DNA from: Isoetes taiwanensis
Taxonomy: Eukaryota; Streptophyta; Lycopodiopsida; Isoetales; Isoetaceae
Length of the DNA: 64,000 bases
Assembly: GCA_021234155.1 (NCBI GenBank)
Contig: JAJEKV010000053.1
Span: 7,515,424-7,579,423 of the forward strand
Reading direction: 5' to 3'
The translations under genes and the position numbers were made by a program. The notes under the pieces are model-generated. The model had not been told where the DNA came from, searched no databases, and worked only from the letters and a program-made list of their open reading frames with translations. Positions 36,085 to 47,584 of this stretch are shown here, piece after piece. Position 1 is the first letter of the stretch. Each line of letters starts with the position of its first letter.

Positions 36085-37315
36085 CCAAAGTATTCTTCTG
36101 GCTCGCTTGAAACAGAGATGAAATATTGGGGTCTCTAGCTTTCTTTCCAAGCTTTCCGCTAGTAGTGACGGGGAGACCTAGAATCGGAAAGCCACGGCAA
36201 AAAGTAAAAGCAAGGGATCATAGTCATACAAAGACGGAATGCGCCTCTACTTCGCGACTTCTCATAAACTAAAAATGCCCCTGTTTTATTCCAACACATG
36301 CCAATTGCCAGGTACAATTAGTTACCACAAAGTTCATAACTGGATTCCAAGGTACGCAAGCAAGCATATGTCCAAGGATCCCATAACTTCATTGTATTAT
36401 AGCTGGTATCAAAGGACTATTATCAAGACTTAGAATTGCAACGCTAACATCAGACAAATGACTGAATAAATCAATTGACTGTGATGACAGCTCCTTTGGG
36501 CCTTATAAACTTCTAAAGTGTTTTCATGCAAGGGCAAAGCAATGATGACCATACAATATTCTTTTTTTCATATGTGACAGTGAAAATGCGAATGATCTAA
36601 TTTATGTTTGGCCTTCAAAACATGCAATAGCTATAAAAGATCTGCTACCAAAACATCCTTATCCACATGCTCATGCGTATTGTCTAGCTCTTCTACTTCT
36701 TCTGCATTGCATTGCTTGCATCTTTTGCAGGCTTTTCTCTCTTTCTTCATTTCCATTTTGTCCAATGTTCTCCCTGCCCTTGACAACCAAGTATATCTCC
36801 CACTTCATTCAGAGGGGAACTGCTAGAGGAGGGCTTACTTGATGCTGGAGAAGGAAGAGAAGGGATGCTTGGGAATAAACCTGTAAGATCCGCATGCAAC
36901 AGGTTGTTCAACTCAATGTTGCTATTCATTTCAATAACCACTTTCAGACTTTGCACATCATATCAATCTATGCTTTCTATTGTACTCCAAGTCACAAATA
37001 CAATCCTATGGCTTTCTTTATAGACGAATTACTAACATTTTTCTACTTTGCACTGCTTGCCTTCTGTCATAGAAGATGTGATAGAATTAGTTTGTTTCTT
37101 CTATCTTATATATCTGCAGGCATACAGCTTCGTGCAACAATGTTCCAGGAATAGGTGGTTATGGAACTTTGCTCTTCATCTCTATCACGAAATTGGATGT
37201 CTATCCAGATAGACATTTTTGTTCAAACGTAGAAAATGCAAGTAGTTGGAAACGGGATTAAGAAGGAAAATCAATGCATTGCTAATGCAAAAAATAGACT
37301 GAAAAATAAGCCTAA
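36085..37315. other. No recognised gene
   Basis: A minus-strand frame at 36747-36956 is Ser/Pro-rich (LFPSIPSLPSPASSKPSSSS) and could be part of a low-complexity protein, but it has no domain and no clear exon borders. Confidence 0.35.
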
Positions 37316-37320
37316 CACTT

Positions 37321-37459
37321 ACCAAGCTGGGAGTATGAAAGCCCCAAAGATGAAGAACAGAGTGCTTTTTGGCATCGAAGGTCTGGCAAATTTGCACACA
37401 ACTGTAGAAGCCAGATCGGTTCTTCTGGCGCCTGCACACACACTCAAAATACTTGCCAT
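37321..37459 (-). CDS. Short frame beside the right inverted arm, possible first exon
   Basis: An ATG at 37459 lies 12 bases inside the right inverted arm. The frame reads MASILSVCAGARRTDLASTV and ends LFFIFGAFILPAW (46 codons) with a stop overlapping a good splice donor (TTG/GTAAGT). It has a basic N-terminal half and a hydrophobic C-terminal segment, like a small organellar membrane protein or its first exon. I cannot name a family. It points inward from the arm, as the metallo-beta-lactamase fragment does from the left arm. Confidence 0.3.
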
Positions 37460-37470
37460 CTGCCCAAGAT

Positions 37471-37650
37471 ACCTCTCCGGTTAGCCGGTTTCGAGAGCGG
37501 CTGCCCACCAACAGAAGTGACCTAGCATTTACAGCCAATCATAAGTTTTTAGCAGTCACCAGCATATCCTAGGGATATTCTAGCATATACCTAGGATATG
37601 CCAAAAGCCCACATAAACAAGGGTTTGCCCCCCTAGGGGCAACCCAAAAA
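37471..37650 (-). repeat. Right arm of the 180-bp inverted repeat pair (partner 25474-25652)
   Basis: It begins ACCTCTCCGGTTAGCCGG and ends GGGGCAACCCAAAAA, the inverted image of the left arm. Differences are few: ATTCCTAGG against the complement of CCTAGGGATAT, and five against six C in the GGGCAA block. Bases flanking the outer ends (left TCCTATTC, right TTGTAACA) do not form an obvious target duplication. Confidence 0.93.
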
Positions 37651-37770
37651 TTGTAACATGGGTTACCATTTGTCTATTATCTATCATGGTATTATGTCAC
37701 ACTTAATATTAGGACTTCGAATGTAATGGCTTGTTTTTAGCTCTACTACCATTTTCTATTATGATTCATA

Positions 37771-37852
37771 TGCACTAAGGAATCTCCATGCACAGATATT
37801 ATATGTTGCACAATATTACATGCACTAAGGAATCTCCATGCACAGATATTAC
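37771..37852. repeat. 34-bp direct repeat x 2
   Basis: TGCACTAAGGAATCTCCATG plus CACAGATATTA occurs at 37771 and 37819 with a 14-bp spacer. Confidence 0.9.
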
Positions 37853-37854
37853 AT

Positions 37855-40800
37855 GCAGAAGTGTTTCTAAAATTGTTACATGCATTTATGGATTTCTTAG
37901 TGCCCTTCCATCCATCATTGAAGTATTAGGTAATGTCTATATCTACACCTCTACACCATCCTTACGGCCCCGAAGGGGCCAAAAAAATTTTTAGTTAACA
38001 CAAACCATTAACACACAACTACCATTAACATTATTAACACAAACCATTGCATTTGACAATTTTAAATTAAAATCCATCTTGTTAATTTGAAAGTTTCCGG
38101 TTTGGCTAAAAATATTTTGGATTTTTTTTTCAAGTCGATTTCATATGATTTTAGGATTTGTGGTCGCCGAAAAAATTTACAGGTTTCCAAAAATCGTAGA
38201 AATTTCCTCTATTATGTTTTTTTTCCCCTTGGATTTCCATCCTTATCCGATAGAGGGCATGCCACACAAAAGAACGGGCATGCATTGTCGTGGCATCCAT
38301 GAGGAGGTCTTCATAGGGATTTGCAATCCAGGAGGATGTCTTCAGAGGGATTTGCAACTTGCCGTGCTGTTTCGTGCAACAGATCTGCTTCTTGGGCCGA
38401 TTTTTGCATGTAGGCTATCGTCTTTTGGTCTGTATGAGAGTCGTGGATGAAGAAACCTTCAATCAACATCTGATTTGGAGCATATTTGTAGTAAGGGCCT
38501 CAACATCTAAATCCATTTACGGCCGCTATTTAGCAGCTCAAATTCTAGGTCAATCCATGGATTGTCAAGATTATTCCTTGAGATAAAAAATTTCAATAGG
38601 CCAGGTTCCGTCAGAAACATGGACTTATTCTGGAAGCATATTCTCCTCTTACTACAGGGAAGCATCTTGCTAATCCAAATTTCCTAAAGGTGAGTCTCCT
38701 CTATTCTGCATGACAATTAATGGTTTTGTAGTCCATACTTATATAAGCTATCACAGATTGCAGCAAAATACAATAAGACATCTGCCCAGCTTCTCATAAG
38801 GTGGAGTCTATAGAAAAAATATGTTGTTTTGCCCAAGTCTGTGACCCCATCAAGAATAGTAGAAAATTCTCAGGTTGCCTTCTTATCATTAACCTGTTAT
38901 GTCATATCAGCAATAGAGGAATTAACAAGCGCTAATTGTGCCCAAACTCGCAGCATATCATCTCTCTATAGAATTGAGCTATGGCCAGGTGATTCGTTTG
39001 GAAATTTATAACATATAAATCTTGCTCCATATATACCTTGCAGGATTACAGCCCCTTTTGGTAAACCTTACAGGTACCTATTTTTTTGCAGCTTAACATT
39101 TTGTGTTATATAGGCTTTTCCAGTCATATGATTATTTGCCTTATTCTTTCTAGGTTCTATCTCTTCAAAACACGAACTTCGAATAGAAGATTGGTTCACA
39201 TGGTAAGTTTCCATATTGGAAATTTTGGTGCCATGGGTTAGACCTAACAGAGATCTTTCGAGGAGACCAAAGACTGCACATGAGAGAGTTGAGCCTGCAA
39301 GTGAGCACCCATTCACTAATGTGATACTGTACTTGCCTTGTCTGCTTGCTGGAGTAAACAATAGGCTCTGTCATGAGATAATTCCATCATTAAACTGCCT
39401 ACACCATTGTAATACATTTGTGTAGACATGATTCTTTGTTTCTTTGCATTATCAAGATTCTAGCCAGGTTCTAGCCAAGGGGTTTTCTTGGCCATTATGG
39501 TCATCTAAATGCCAGCCATGAGGTTTTCTTGGCCACTTCTCTAAAAAAGAAATGCAAACAATACGTTCTAAAGTATAAGATGCTTTAAGGTACATCTGCT
39601 TTGAATTCGTGCATGTACAAGTGCTTTAAATTAGTGCATATAAAGTGTGAAATGTCAGTGCTAACTTTGTCTGCTAAGATGAGTTCTTGATGATCAGTCA
39701 AAAGTGATTTTACAGCTTTATTTTCCTGATTGAATGTCGAGGAATTGTTGTAGCCTTCGTACATTATTATATCCGCACAGTTTTAGAGGCATGTAATCAG
39801 GCAATCGTTTATACCACCTCTTCTATATGGCACAAATGTCTATGTTGGACTCATGTTTTTGTAGTGTATTATCTTCGTAGAAAATGTATCGATTGGAGAC
39901 ATATTTTTGTAATGTATTACCGATATAGAAAATGTACGAAGCTACGTCCATTTCCTTCATATAACATCTATAGTAGAGGTGATAACTATTATTGAAGGAG
40001 ACACTTATTCGCTAATATGTATATATTAGTGCAAAAGATAGTACTGATGTTTTCAAATGTTTTCTATTCCTATCGTATCATTCATTTGCATATCTCACAA
40101 GACATTTCTGAACTATTTCATTGGATGTCCACAACATTGTTGCGCATTTCTCAAATTACTCCTTAAACTCGATAGGTCGCCAATGCACATGTTGCACATT
40201 TCTTAAAAACACCTCTTACTTAAACTCAATAGGTTGTCAATGCATATTAATTTCCGTCATCATTGTTGTAAACTTTAAGGATGCTCCTATGTTTCCACCA
40301 TAGGAATATCTTCTTCATATGCATATGGATTTCTGTTATGGTGGATCAATCCGCAATTTTGTTATCATACTCTAAATGCAATGCGTGTGATAAAACAATG
40401 ACAATCTTTTGAAATTGCATTGAAGTAGATGTTATGTGGCATGTTGATGTTGAATTATCCTATTATGTTTCTTTAGTTAACTAATGTGTATTTTCTCTAT
40501 CTGTCCTGAATGCTAGCTTATCTATGGTTCGGGCACCTCAAAATTTTGAAGGTGTACATTCATAATGCACACGGTGCCCTTTTCTAGGTCAAAAACAAAG
40601 ATGGAATAAAGTTTTCCACTCACATCTATGGAGTTTTAAGTGCAGAGCACCAATGCAACTATGTTCACACTATTGCTTAAAATTATCTGTCCTCATCAAA
40701 CAACAAATTGGAAAACAATTCTAAAAATTGAACTTCCTCCAACAAATCCACGCGAGTCATGCAACCCAAATAGCACACAATATTAAGTCTCTAACATACA

Positions 40801-41320
40801 AGCTATACCACATAAGGCATGAGCTCTTATCTTGCCACTATTGTTTCTATAACTCATTAATTTGGTTTGGTCCAATAAGGTGTCATCTACATTGCTTGAA
40901 ATATCAATGTGCAGCATTAGTCTTAACCACCATCACCATTTCGATGTTAGACTCCATTGTCACATTCAAGATTGAACACTTAATTGGCCATATTGTAAAT
41001 GTCCCAAAACTCCTCGATTCAAATGTCACCATAATATCAAAATAATATATTCTAGAAATCCTCTACCTATTTATATCATTCTTTTTTTTTCAAATATATA
41101 AACTTAGAAACACGAAAAAATTCCATTTCTCTCTTGCTTGATCTCTTTGTTAATCATATAAGCTTTTAAACTCTTAGAAACATTTATTACAAGGGATTAG
41201 ATTTATTTTCTAAGAAACATGCCATTCATTATATAAATGGAAACTAGACTAGATTTCTTTTTGTTGGTGCTGTAAACACGCACATGCTTCGGAGTATAGA
41301 GCGATGACTTGATTGTTAGA
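37855..41320. other. Gene-free AT-rich stretch
   Basis: I recognise no gene in these 3.4 kb. A small duplication (GGAGGTCTTCATAGGGATTTG against GGATGTCTTCAGAGGGATTTG, 38302-38357) is present. Open frames such as 38145-38450 and 40728-41045 lack domains and codon character. Confidence 0.45.
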
Positions 41321-41321
41321 G

Positions 41322-42080
41322 TTTTTTTTTTTTTTTTGAAGAAGAAGAAGAAGAAGAACGTGTTTTACTTCATATTATACACTCAAAATATTACAAAGTA
41401 CTTCCAGAAGTAAGAAATGTCCCTGAAGCATCAATCACTTTTAGATGCTCACTCCATATTGGAAATTTAATACGATCAGGCCAATTGGAGATCTGAAAGC
41501 AATTATACAACTTCTTACGAATTTCTTGAAGCACCACCTGAGAAGAAATGCGCTTATCATAAAAGACCTTTCTTCGCCTTCGCTTCCATACACTCCATAT
41601 TAGCCAAGACTTTGCCATGTGAAATGCAATCCTTTTAGAAGCAGTCCACTGATTTGGATAAATACCCAAAAGAAAGTGCTGACTATCCAAAGATACTCCA
41701 AAAAGAGAATGCAGCCAGGACCTAAGACTACTCAGCTCTGCACACAAATATAAACAGTGCTCCAATGTTTCAATGCACCGCTCACACATTGGGCAAAGAG
41801 TTGCTCACATTCTTTTCCTATATTCAAATACGTATCAAGGAAAACCATATTGTTACATCTTAGTTTGCATTGAGAGACATGAAGCAATAAATGCGTTATT
41901 CAAAACAAAATTGGAAAAAGAAGGATGATTTTTGGCATGTTGAAACACGAGTCTTTTTGAAGTTCAAGCCAGTTCTTGCAATGGACAAATTTTTGTATAT
42001 GAAATAAATGTGGCAAGGATGCAAAATTTGTGCTCCACCAATGCTCCTACAATTCTTTGGATACTAAGCAACCACCTCCT
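41322..42080 (-). mobile_element. LINE 3' end with zf-RVT domain and poly-A
   Basis: The minus frame 41391-41789 reads CERCIETLEHCLYLCAEL, the zinc-binding C-H-C arrangement of plant LINE zf-RVT domains, then IAFHMAKSWLIWSVWKRRRR. Upstream on minus (to about 42080) further zf-RVT-like sequence can be read with stops. The 3' end has a (CTT)n block and about 16 A (41322-41337 on plus as T). It is a 5'-truncated, dead copy of a LINE lineage different from that at 46 kb. Confidence 0.75.
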
Positions 42081-42089
42081 CAGATTGTC

Positions 42090-42868
42090 ACTAGGCCCGG
42101 CAACGCCGGGCACCATAACTAGTCCCCCTTAAACCGCCTTTGATTTGGGTGCATATTCACACGGGGGGTTACTCCGGGCAACGAGAGCTGTTGGATGGGC
42201 ATATTTGCCCTTTATTCCAAGATCTGGACCGTACATAACGATCCTCGTTTGTGGGGTATGCATGTATAAGTTTTTGTATGCTGTATATTAAAGCTGCACA
42301 ATACTATAAGGTTTGAGAATATGTACTTAATGGTGTTAATTTTGTACATGTATTGTAAATTTATGATTAAGAAATGGTACGCTTGCTGCAAAAACTCTAG
42401 GACTCAGCCATAGAACAAATAGAAGTAGGTTATACAGTCTGGATTAATGAACCATACTGCTTCCAGGCTAAATACCCACCTAGAGCTTGATGCATTTGGA
42501 TGTAAAAGAAGAGATCTATCTGTTGGATATTACAATCAAAGGCAAGCCTAGACCCAAACAATTTACTAAGATTTAACTGGAAAAGCTTGTGCTTTTGATG
42601 GATCATCTCTAAAGGCTAGTATGTTTTACTCAACGTATCCTAAAGAAACCTTTTGTTGTGTATAGTTGGGACGGTGCTTCACGAGAGAATCTAATAAGTT
42701 CTAGATTAATTAGCACTACAAAATGGGCTCTCGCAGTTGAACGGTGTGGTTCCCAAGCCATATCTTAGCCCACAAATCATGGTCGCTCCTATTTGCAAAG
42801 AGCTTGGAAGAAGGGTGGAAGGAATTTGTAGCCTTTTATATCTAACATGGTTTTGCCATTTGGTATAA
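42090..42868. other. No recognised gene
   Basis: A short perfect hairpin, GCCCGGCAACGCCGGGC (42095-42111), begins the segment. The rest is unrecognised AT-rich DNA. Confidence 0.45.
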
Positions 42869-42869
42869 G

Positions 42870-42989
42870 AAAATTGCAATCCAGCTTGCATTCCGAAGGA
42901 GAAATCCTTGCCAACGCGCAAAGTGCGGAGGCAGGGACAGCGCATCGGCAGAGATTCCTCCCCCAGAATGCAAGCTAGATTGCAATTCC
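42870..42989. repeat. 120-nt near-perfect hairpin (MITE or miRNA precursor-like)
   Basis: Arms 42870-42908 and 42951-42989 are reverse complements over about 39 bp with a few mismatches (left AAATTGCAATCCAGCTTGCA, right TGCAAGCTAGATTGCAATTC). Pairing continues inward (TGCCAACGCG with CGCATCGGCA), leaving a loop of about 20 nt. No coding content. Confidence 0.75.
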
Positions 42990-42994
42990 CTTAA

Positions 42995-44075
42995 CGTGGA
43001 TGCAACTTGGGTGCATTCTACATCTTGGAGCTCCGAAATCAGGGATAAAAACTTTAGAATCAGAGGTAGAAGCATCGAAATGAGAGGTAGATGAATAGAA
43101 TCAGAGGTAATTCTTCAAGAATGCAATGTAACTTCAAGAATGTCGCTGCTGTTGAGCTTGACAGAAGTTACGATAAAGAAATTGGACCAAATGGCACAGT
43201 GCCATTGGCTGATACAACAGAATGCAACCTAAATTGCATTTACGTGAGTAGAAACTTTTATCTCATTACGATAAAGACAAGAGCTCAACCGGCCAAACCC
43301 TTAAATAAAAGTCGCCCTTAACATAAGCTAGCCAGTGTTGGATGCACATTGATGTATGAATAGGTACTTGGTATCACGTAGGTTTCTTTGTAATTCGTAT
43401 TTAGTCACTTCTTTTGCTTATGTTATATTCTTAAGTATTTGGGATTGCAGGCTCGAGTCGCATCAAGGTAAACCAGTGAGGAATTCTCTGCCATGCATTC
43501 ATCACATAGAGGCAGCATTTGGTGTGTTTCATTGGCTAGAGGGAAATGCACGCCATATAAGAATCTCGGCCCAACTAGTATATTGATAAGAGAGATGCTC
43601 AATGGCAAGTTAAGACTAAGGGTTAGAGAATATTTGGATTAGATTGAACATCATCTTCCCCTTCCTTTAAGGGTCAATAAATTATTTGTGGCGGGCTTGG
43701 CAATTTTTTGGCCACAGTCCAATTTGCTTGCCCACTTATCACTATATTTAATGTATCAAAGCATGCTTGATTGAGTTGGTTGGCATCATTCAAGATTAAG
43801 AAAGAAGAGAGAACCAGTATTTTTGTGGAGAACTCTCATAGTGGAGCCTCATGTAGATACTTTGATTTTAATAATAACAAGAAAGGGTGCCTTATGATGG
43901 ATAAGACTTGCGCATATTTATGTATTTTAACAAGAATCTATGCCTCTAGTGTGAGAATGGTAGAGGGGAAAATATGCATTTCTTATTACTTTTGTATATA
44001 TACAAGTTATTGTACTATGAGGGACTGTACAAATTTGACTAGAAGCCAAATGCAGTGCCATCCAACGAAGATCAA
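42995..44075. other. No recognised gene
   Basis: Several open frames of 60-100 codons (43091-43321, 43356-43586, 43771-44079) have no recognisable domains. Nothing can be supported. Confidence 0.4.
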
Positions 44076-44077
44076 AT

Positions 44078-45105
44078 AAAGATTCTCCTAGATTCTCCAA
44101 GACTCTAGAAAATTTCCCTAGATACTATAAGGTTCCATCAATGTTCGCTTATATTCCCCAAGACCCGCAGATTATTCCTCGAGGAATTGTACAAATTCAA
44201 GTAGAAGTCAAATTTAAAGTCATGCGATGAAGATTCTATAGAGATTCTCCAAGATTTCAGCAAGATTCTCTAGATACTCAAAGATTTGATGAAGATTCCC
44301 TTTGATTCCTTTTAGATTCATAAAGATTCTCTTGAGATTCCCCTAGATTCCCAAAGATTATCCTAAGATTCCTCAAGATTCCATGTAGATTCTTCAAGAT
44401 TTCCGTAGATTCTATGAAGATCCCCCTATAGAACACACCTAGTGTCAAAGATTCCCCTAGATCCCCTTGGATTCCCCCTAAATTCCCTAAAATTCCATAA
44501 ACATCCCCTAGATTCTCAAACAATTTTTGAAGATTCGCTTAGATTCTCCTATACTCTTTTGATTCGCATAGATTCCTTAAGATTCTCTTGACATTTCCTT
44601 GATTCCAAAGGTTATCCCTAGGTTCTCCAAGATTCCATGTAGATTCTTCTAGATTCCCTTAGATTCTATGAAGATTCCCCTGCAGAACACATCTACTGTC
44701 AAAGATTCCCTTAGATCCCTTGGAATCTCTCGCGATTCCCTAAGATTCCACAAAGATCCCCCTAGTTTCTTAAGGTTCTATAAAGATTCCCCTAGATTTT
44801 CAAATATTATTTGAAGATTCGTTTAGATTCCCTAAGATTCTATATAGATTCTCCTAGACTCTCTTAAGTTCTATGAAGATCCCCTTCGATCTCTAAGATT
44901 TCATCAAGATTTCCCTCGATTCTTAAACCTTTTTTGAAGGTTTTCTTAGATTCCCCTAGATTCTTTTGAGATTCTAATAGATTCCTTAAGATTCTCTTGC
45001 GATTCCCTTGATTTTCAAAGATTATCCCAAAATTCCTCTAGATTCCCCAAGTTTCTACATAGATTCTCTCAGATTCCCTTAGATTCTATGAATATTCCCC
45101 TAGAT
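44078..45105. repeat. AGATTCC-rich satellite with 254-bp higher-order copies
   Basis: About 1 kb is made almost wholly of degenerate 9-14 bp modules such as AGATTCCCCT, AGATTCTCC and TAGATTCC. A higher-order repeat is visible: TAGATTCTTC, then TAGATTCTATGAAGAT, AGAACACA, TGTCAAAGATTCCC and TTTGAAGATTCG recur about 254 bp apart (44386 and 44640). A third partial copy begins near 45060. Confidence 0.85.
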
Positions 45106-45109
45106 TATC

Positions 45110-46190
45110 CAACATTGCACGGAATGATGCCAAACCACAACTCATTGGAAAGCATTTGATGAGAGGAATCCAAAAGCGTGGGTCTCACTTTGATCTGAGG
45201 CATCCATCGCAAGATAAAGTCGTTTGAAGGCGACGCAAAAAAGGAAGCTTCCAAGAAAGCTTCATAATTTAATGAGTTGCCACCTCACTATCTTTTCATT
45301 AAATAAAGGGTGCCACCTCACCTCCTTTAATATAAAGAATTCTAATTTAATAAGAAAATGAATGGCTAGGATTTCTCCTTCCCCTTTTGATCTAACGGTC
45401 AAGATTGGTTGCACCAAATCCACTTTTGAGGAAGCTTCCTTGCACCTTCCTTATAAAAATCAAGGGCCATGATTTTGCCTCCTTTTTTGATCCGATGGTC
45501 CAGGGATATGTTGCATGCCCTTATGCATGGCCATGCATGCCAAATGAATGACTCATCCATAATCCAATGGCTCCCGTCACGCCACTCAATCAATGCCCCC
45601 AATCCGACAGTAGAGAAGCGTGTTACATATTTTTAACATGTCATATACACCATGGGTACATCGTTTTCAAGGCACACATAGAATAATTTTATATATATCA
45701 TGATGATATGTGTCCATGTTGTGTTTCTTAATATGCCTTTCCACTACGTGAAGGTACCTATATATGTTTTGGACTTGTCTTCATACGGAAGTGCTAAACT
45801 GAAGGCATAAAAGCGGCAAACTTGACCAAAAGGAGCCATTTATTTAAAAAATAAGTTAAAGAAGATAAACTTGTCGAGTAAAATGCATGTCTGACAGGGT
45901 GTTGTGGGTATATGACATAAAAGAATTCTAATTTTGTATGGTCATGTAAGTGAATTGCTAGCAAAAGGGTAAAGCTTTCTCTTTTTTAACAAATGCATAA
46001 TAGAGTCTTAAAGAGCGCGAGAAGGTCAAATTATTTCCAAAGATAACGCTATATGACCTGCTCTGATTTTGAAGCTTCTAAGGTTCGCCTACCTTCAACT
46101 GACCACCACTGCAAAGAACTTGTTAAGCATAGTGCATACTATGGGGTTCATGGTTATAGAACATTGGTTTCATATGAAGTATGAATTGAA
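45110..46190. other. No recognised gene
   Basis: AT-rich. An imperfect duplication with GCCACCTCAC (45280 and 45311) is seen. No gene is supported. Confidence 0.45.
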
Positions 46191-46194
46191 TTGA

Positions 46195-47581
46195 AATGAC
46201 TTTTATTGTCCGCAGAGACTAATTAGCCTATGGGATCTAAATAGGAAATACAATAAGTGTATTATTGTTAGGATAAAAAAGCTTCCCCCCCCAGAAGGGT
46301 TTGAAAAAACCTTGGCAGTAAGAGGTATGTTGAGAGACTATATAATGGTACATTACAACAGTATATTATAAAGCATGTCAGTAGAGTGTCTCAGGACATA
46401 ACTGAGTGCGCGCATTCATGATTTCCTGGATATATGATCTTAGTGAACCCACTGAAGTTGTTTCCAATAGTGTATGTTGCTGCTGGTTAGGCAGGATCAA
46501 CTCAGCATAACTGGCCCAGATGTGACTGAATGCCAGACACTACTGCAGAGTGTGTCTTTCGCCTTCAATTGCACCATGTTGGCAACACAGATACGGTCTA
46601 TCCTCTCGTATCTCCTGAGTCCATCTGCCCATTTCAATTTGTAGGTGACAGCACTTTGCGAATGGAAGCTATCGATTTGCGAATTTTCAGTGGCAAATGT
46701 GTACGGAGGTAGCATTGTGAACCCCTTATGAGCGTGGGGTTGATCTAGAACTTGTAGTGTGCTGTCTTGATATGTTTAAGGGCACTCGCATCTAAAAGTT
46801 TGCTAAGGAAGCAAGCATTGAAGCATTGTTGCAGGTCATGATGGTCCTCTTCAGTTTCAACCTGTCTGCACCTATGCTCTTGTACATTCCATCTAGTGAA
46901 CCACTATGCTTGCCTCTCCTTCCAGCATGCCTTGAGACACTGCTGTCCCATGGCCGCAATACAAGTCAGGTTGGGGAGACGTTCATTGCCCATACCAGCC
47001 ACCTTCTGGAAGTAGATAATGTGATGGTCAAGTGCGACCCACTGAAGAGACAAGAAACATGTCTCCTGCAAAAGGATCTGATATGGAACTGTGGATTTCA
47101 CCTCGATTGCCCATGCCAAATAGGCTTTCTGTATCTGCTCATGTTCATTCGATGTGGATGGAGATATGACTGGGCCCCAGACTTTGATCCCATATAAAAG
47201 AATGGGTTCCACTAAAACCCTGAACAAGTATGACAAATGGGGCCAGATATACAGCTCTGCTTTGTAGCTCTTGTTTTGCATTGCACAGAGTGCCCTCCAA
47301 CCTGCGGTCACTCGTAACTAAATGGAAGTGTCCCAATGTGTGGTAGTGGGGAACTCTATGTCACGTACTTGTAGGATGTGCTACCTCCACATTTTGCCCC
47401 TAATAAGTAAAGGAGGGAAGCCTTGGTGGCACGAAGACGAGACCAATAAGACCCTAGCCTTGGCCAAACTGACCCTCATTCCAGTGGCCCGACAAAAAAT
47501 GTCTGGGCATGTAGATGTTGCTGCATGGCTTCTGGGGTGTGGGCTAGGAGGTCTATGTCATCTGCATATATGAGCTCTATA
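46195..47581 (-). mobile_element. LINE: 3' part of ORF2 and 3' untranslated region, decayed
   Basis: On minus the segment starts with the polymerase box LIYADDIDLLAHTPEAMQQ (47581 to about 47520). It continues through broken frames and then the open frame 46904-47311 with LFRVLVEPILLYGIKVWGP, LDHHIIYFQKVAGMGNERLP and CLKACWKERQ. Near 46500-46620 a Cys/His segment (GAIEGERHT) corresponds to a C-terminal zinc finger. The last 130 bp (46205-46330) match the 3' end of the 56.7-kb LINE, including the block before the terminal GATAAAAA-type end. It is truncated upstream of YADD. Confidence 0.85.
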
Positions 47582-47584
47582 ACA

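Noticed and set aside
25465-37660. Target-site duplication flanking the 12-kb inverted-repeat pair
   Set aside because: I compared up to about ten bases outside both arms, with and without the A/T runs, and found no match.
44278-44523. Minus-strand 81-codon frame with repeated Asn-Leu-Gly-Glu-Ser pattern
   Set aside because: It is the translation of the AGATTCC satellite, not a gene.
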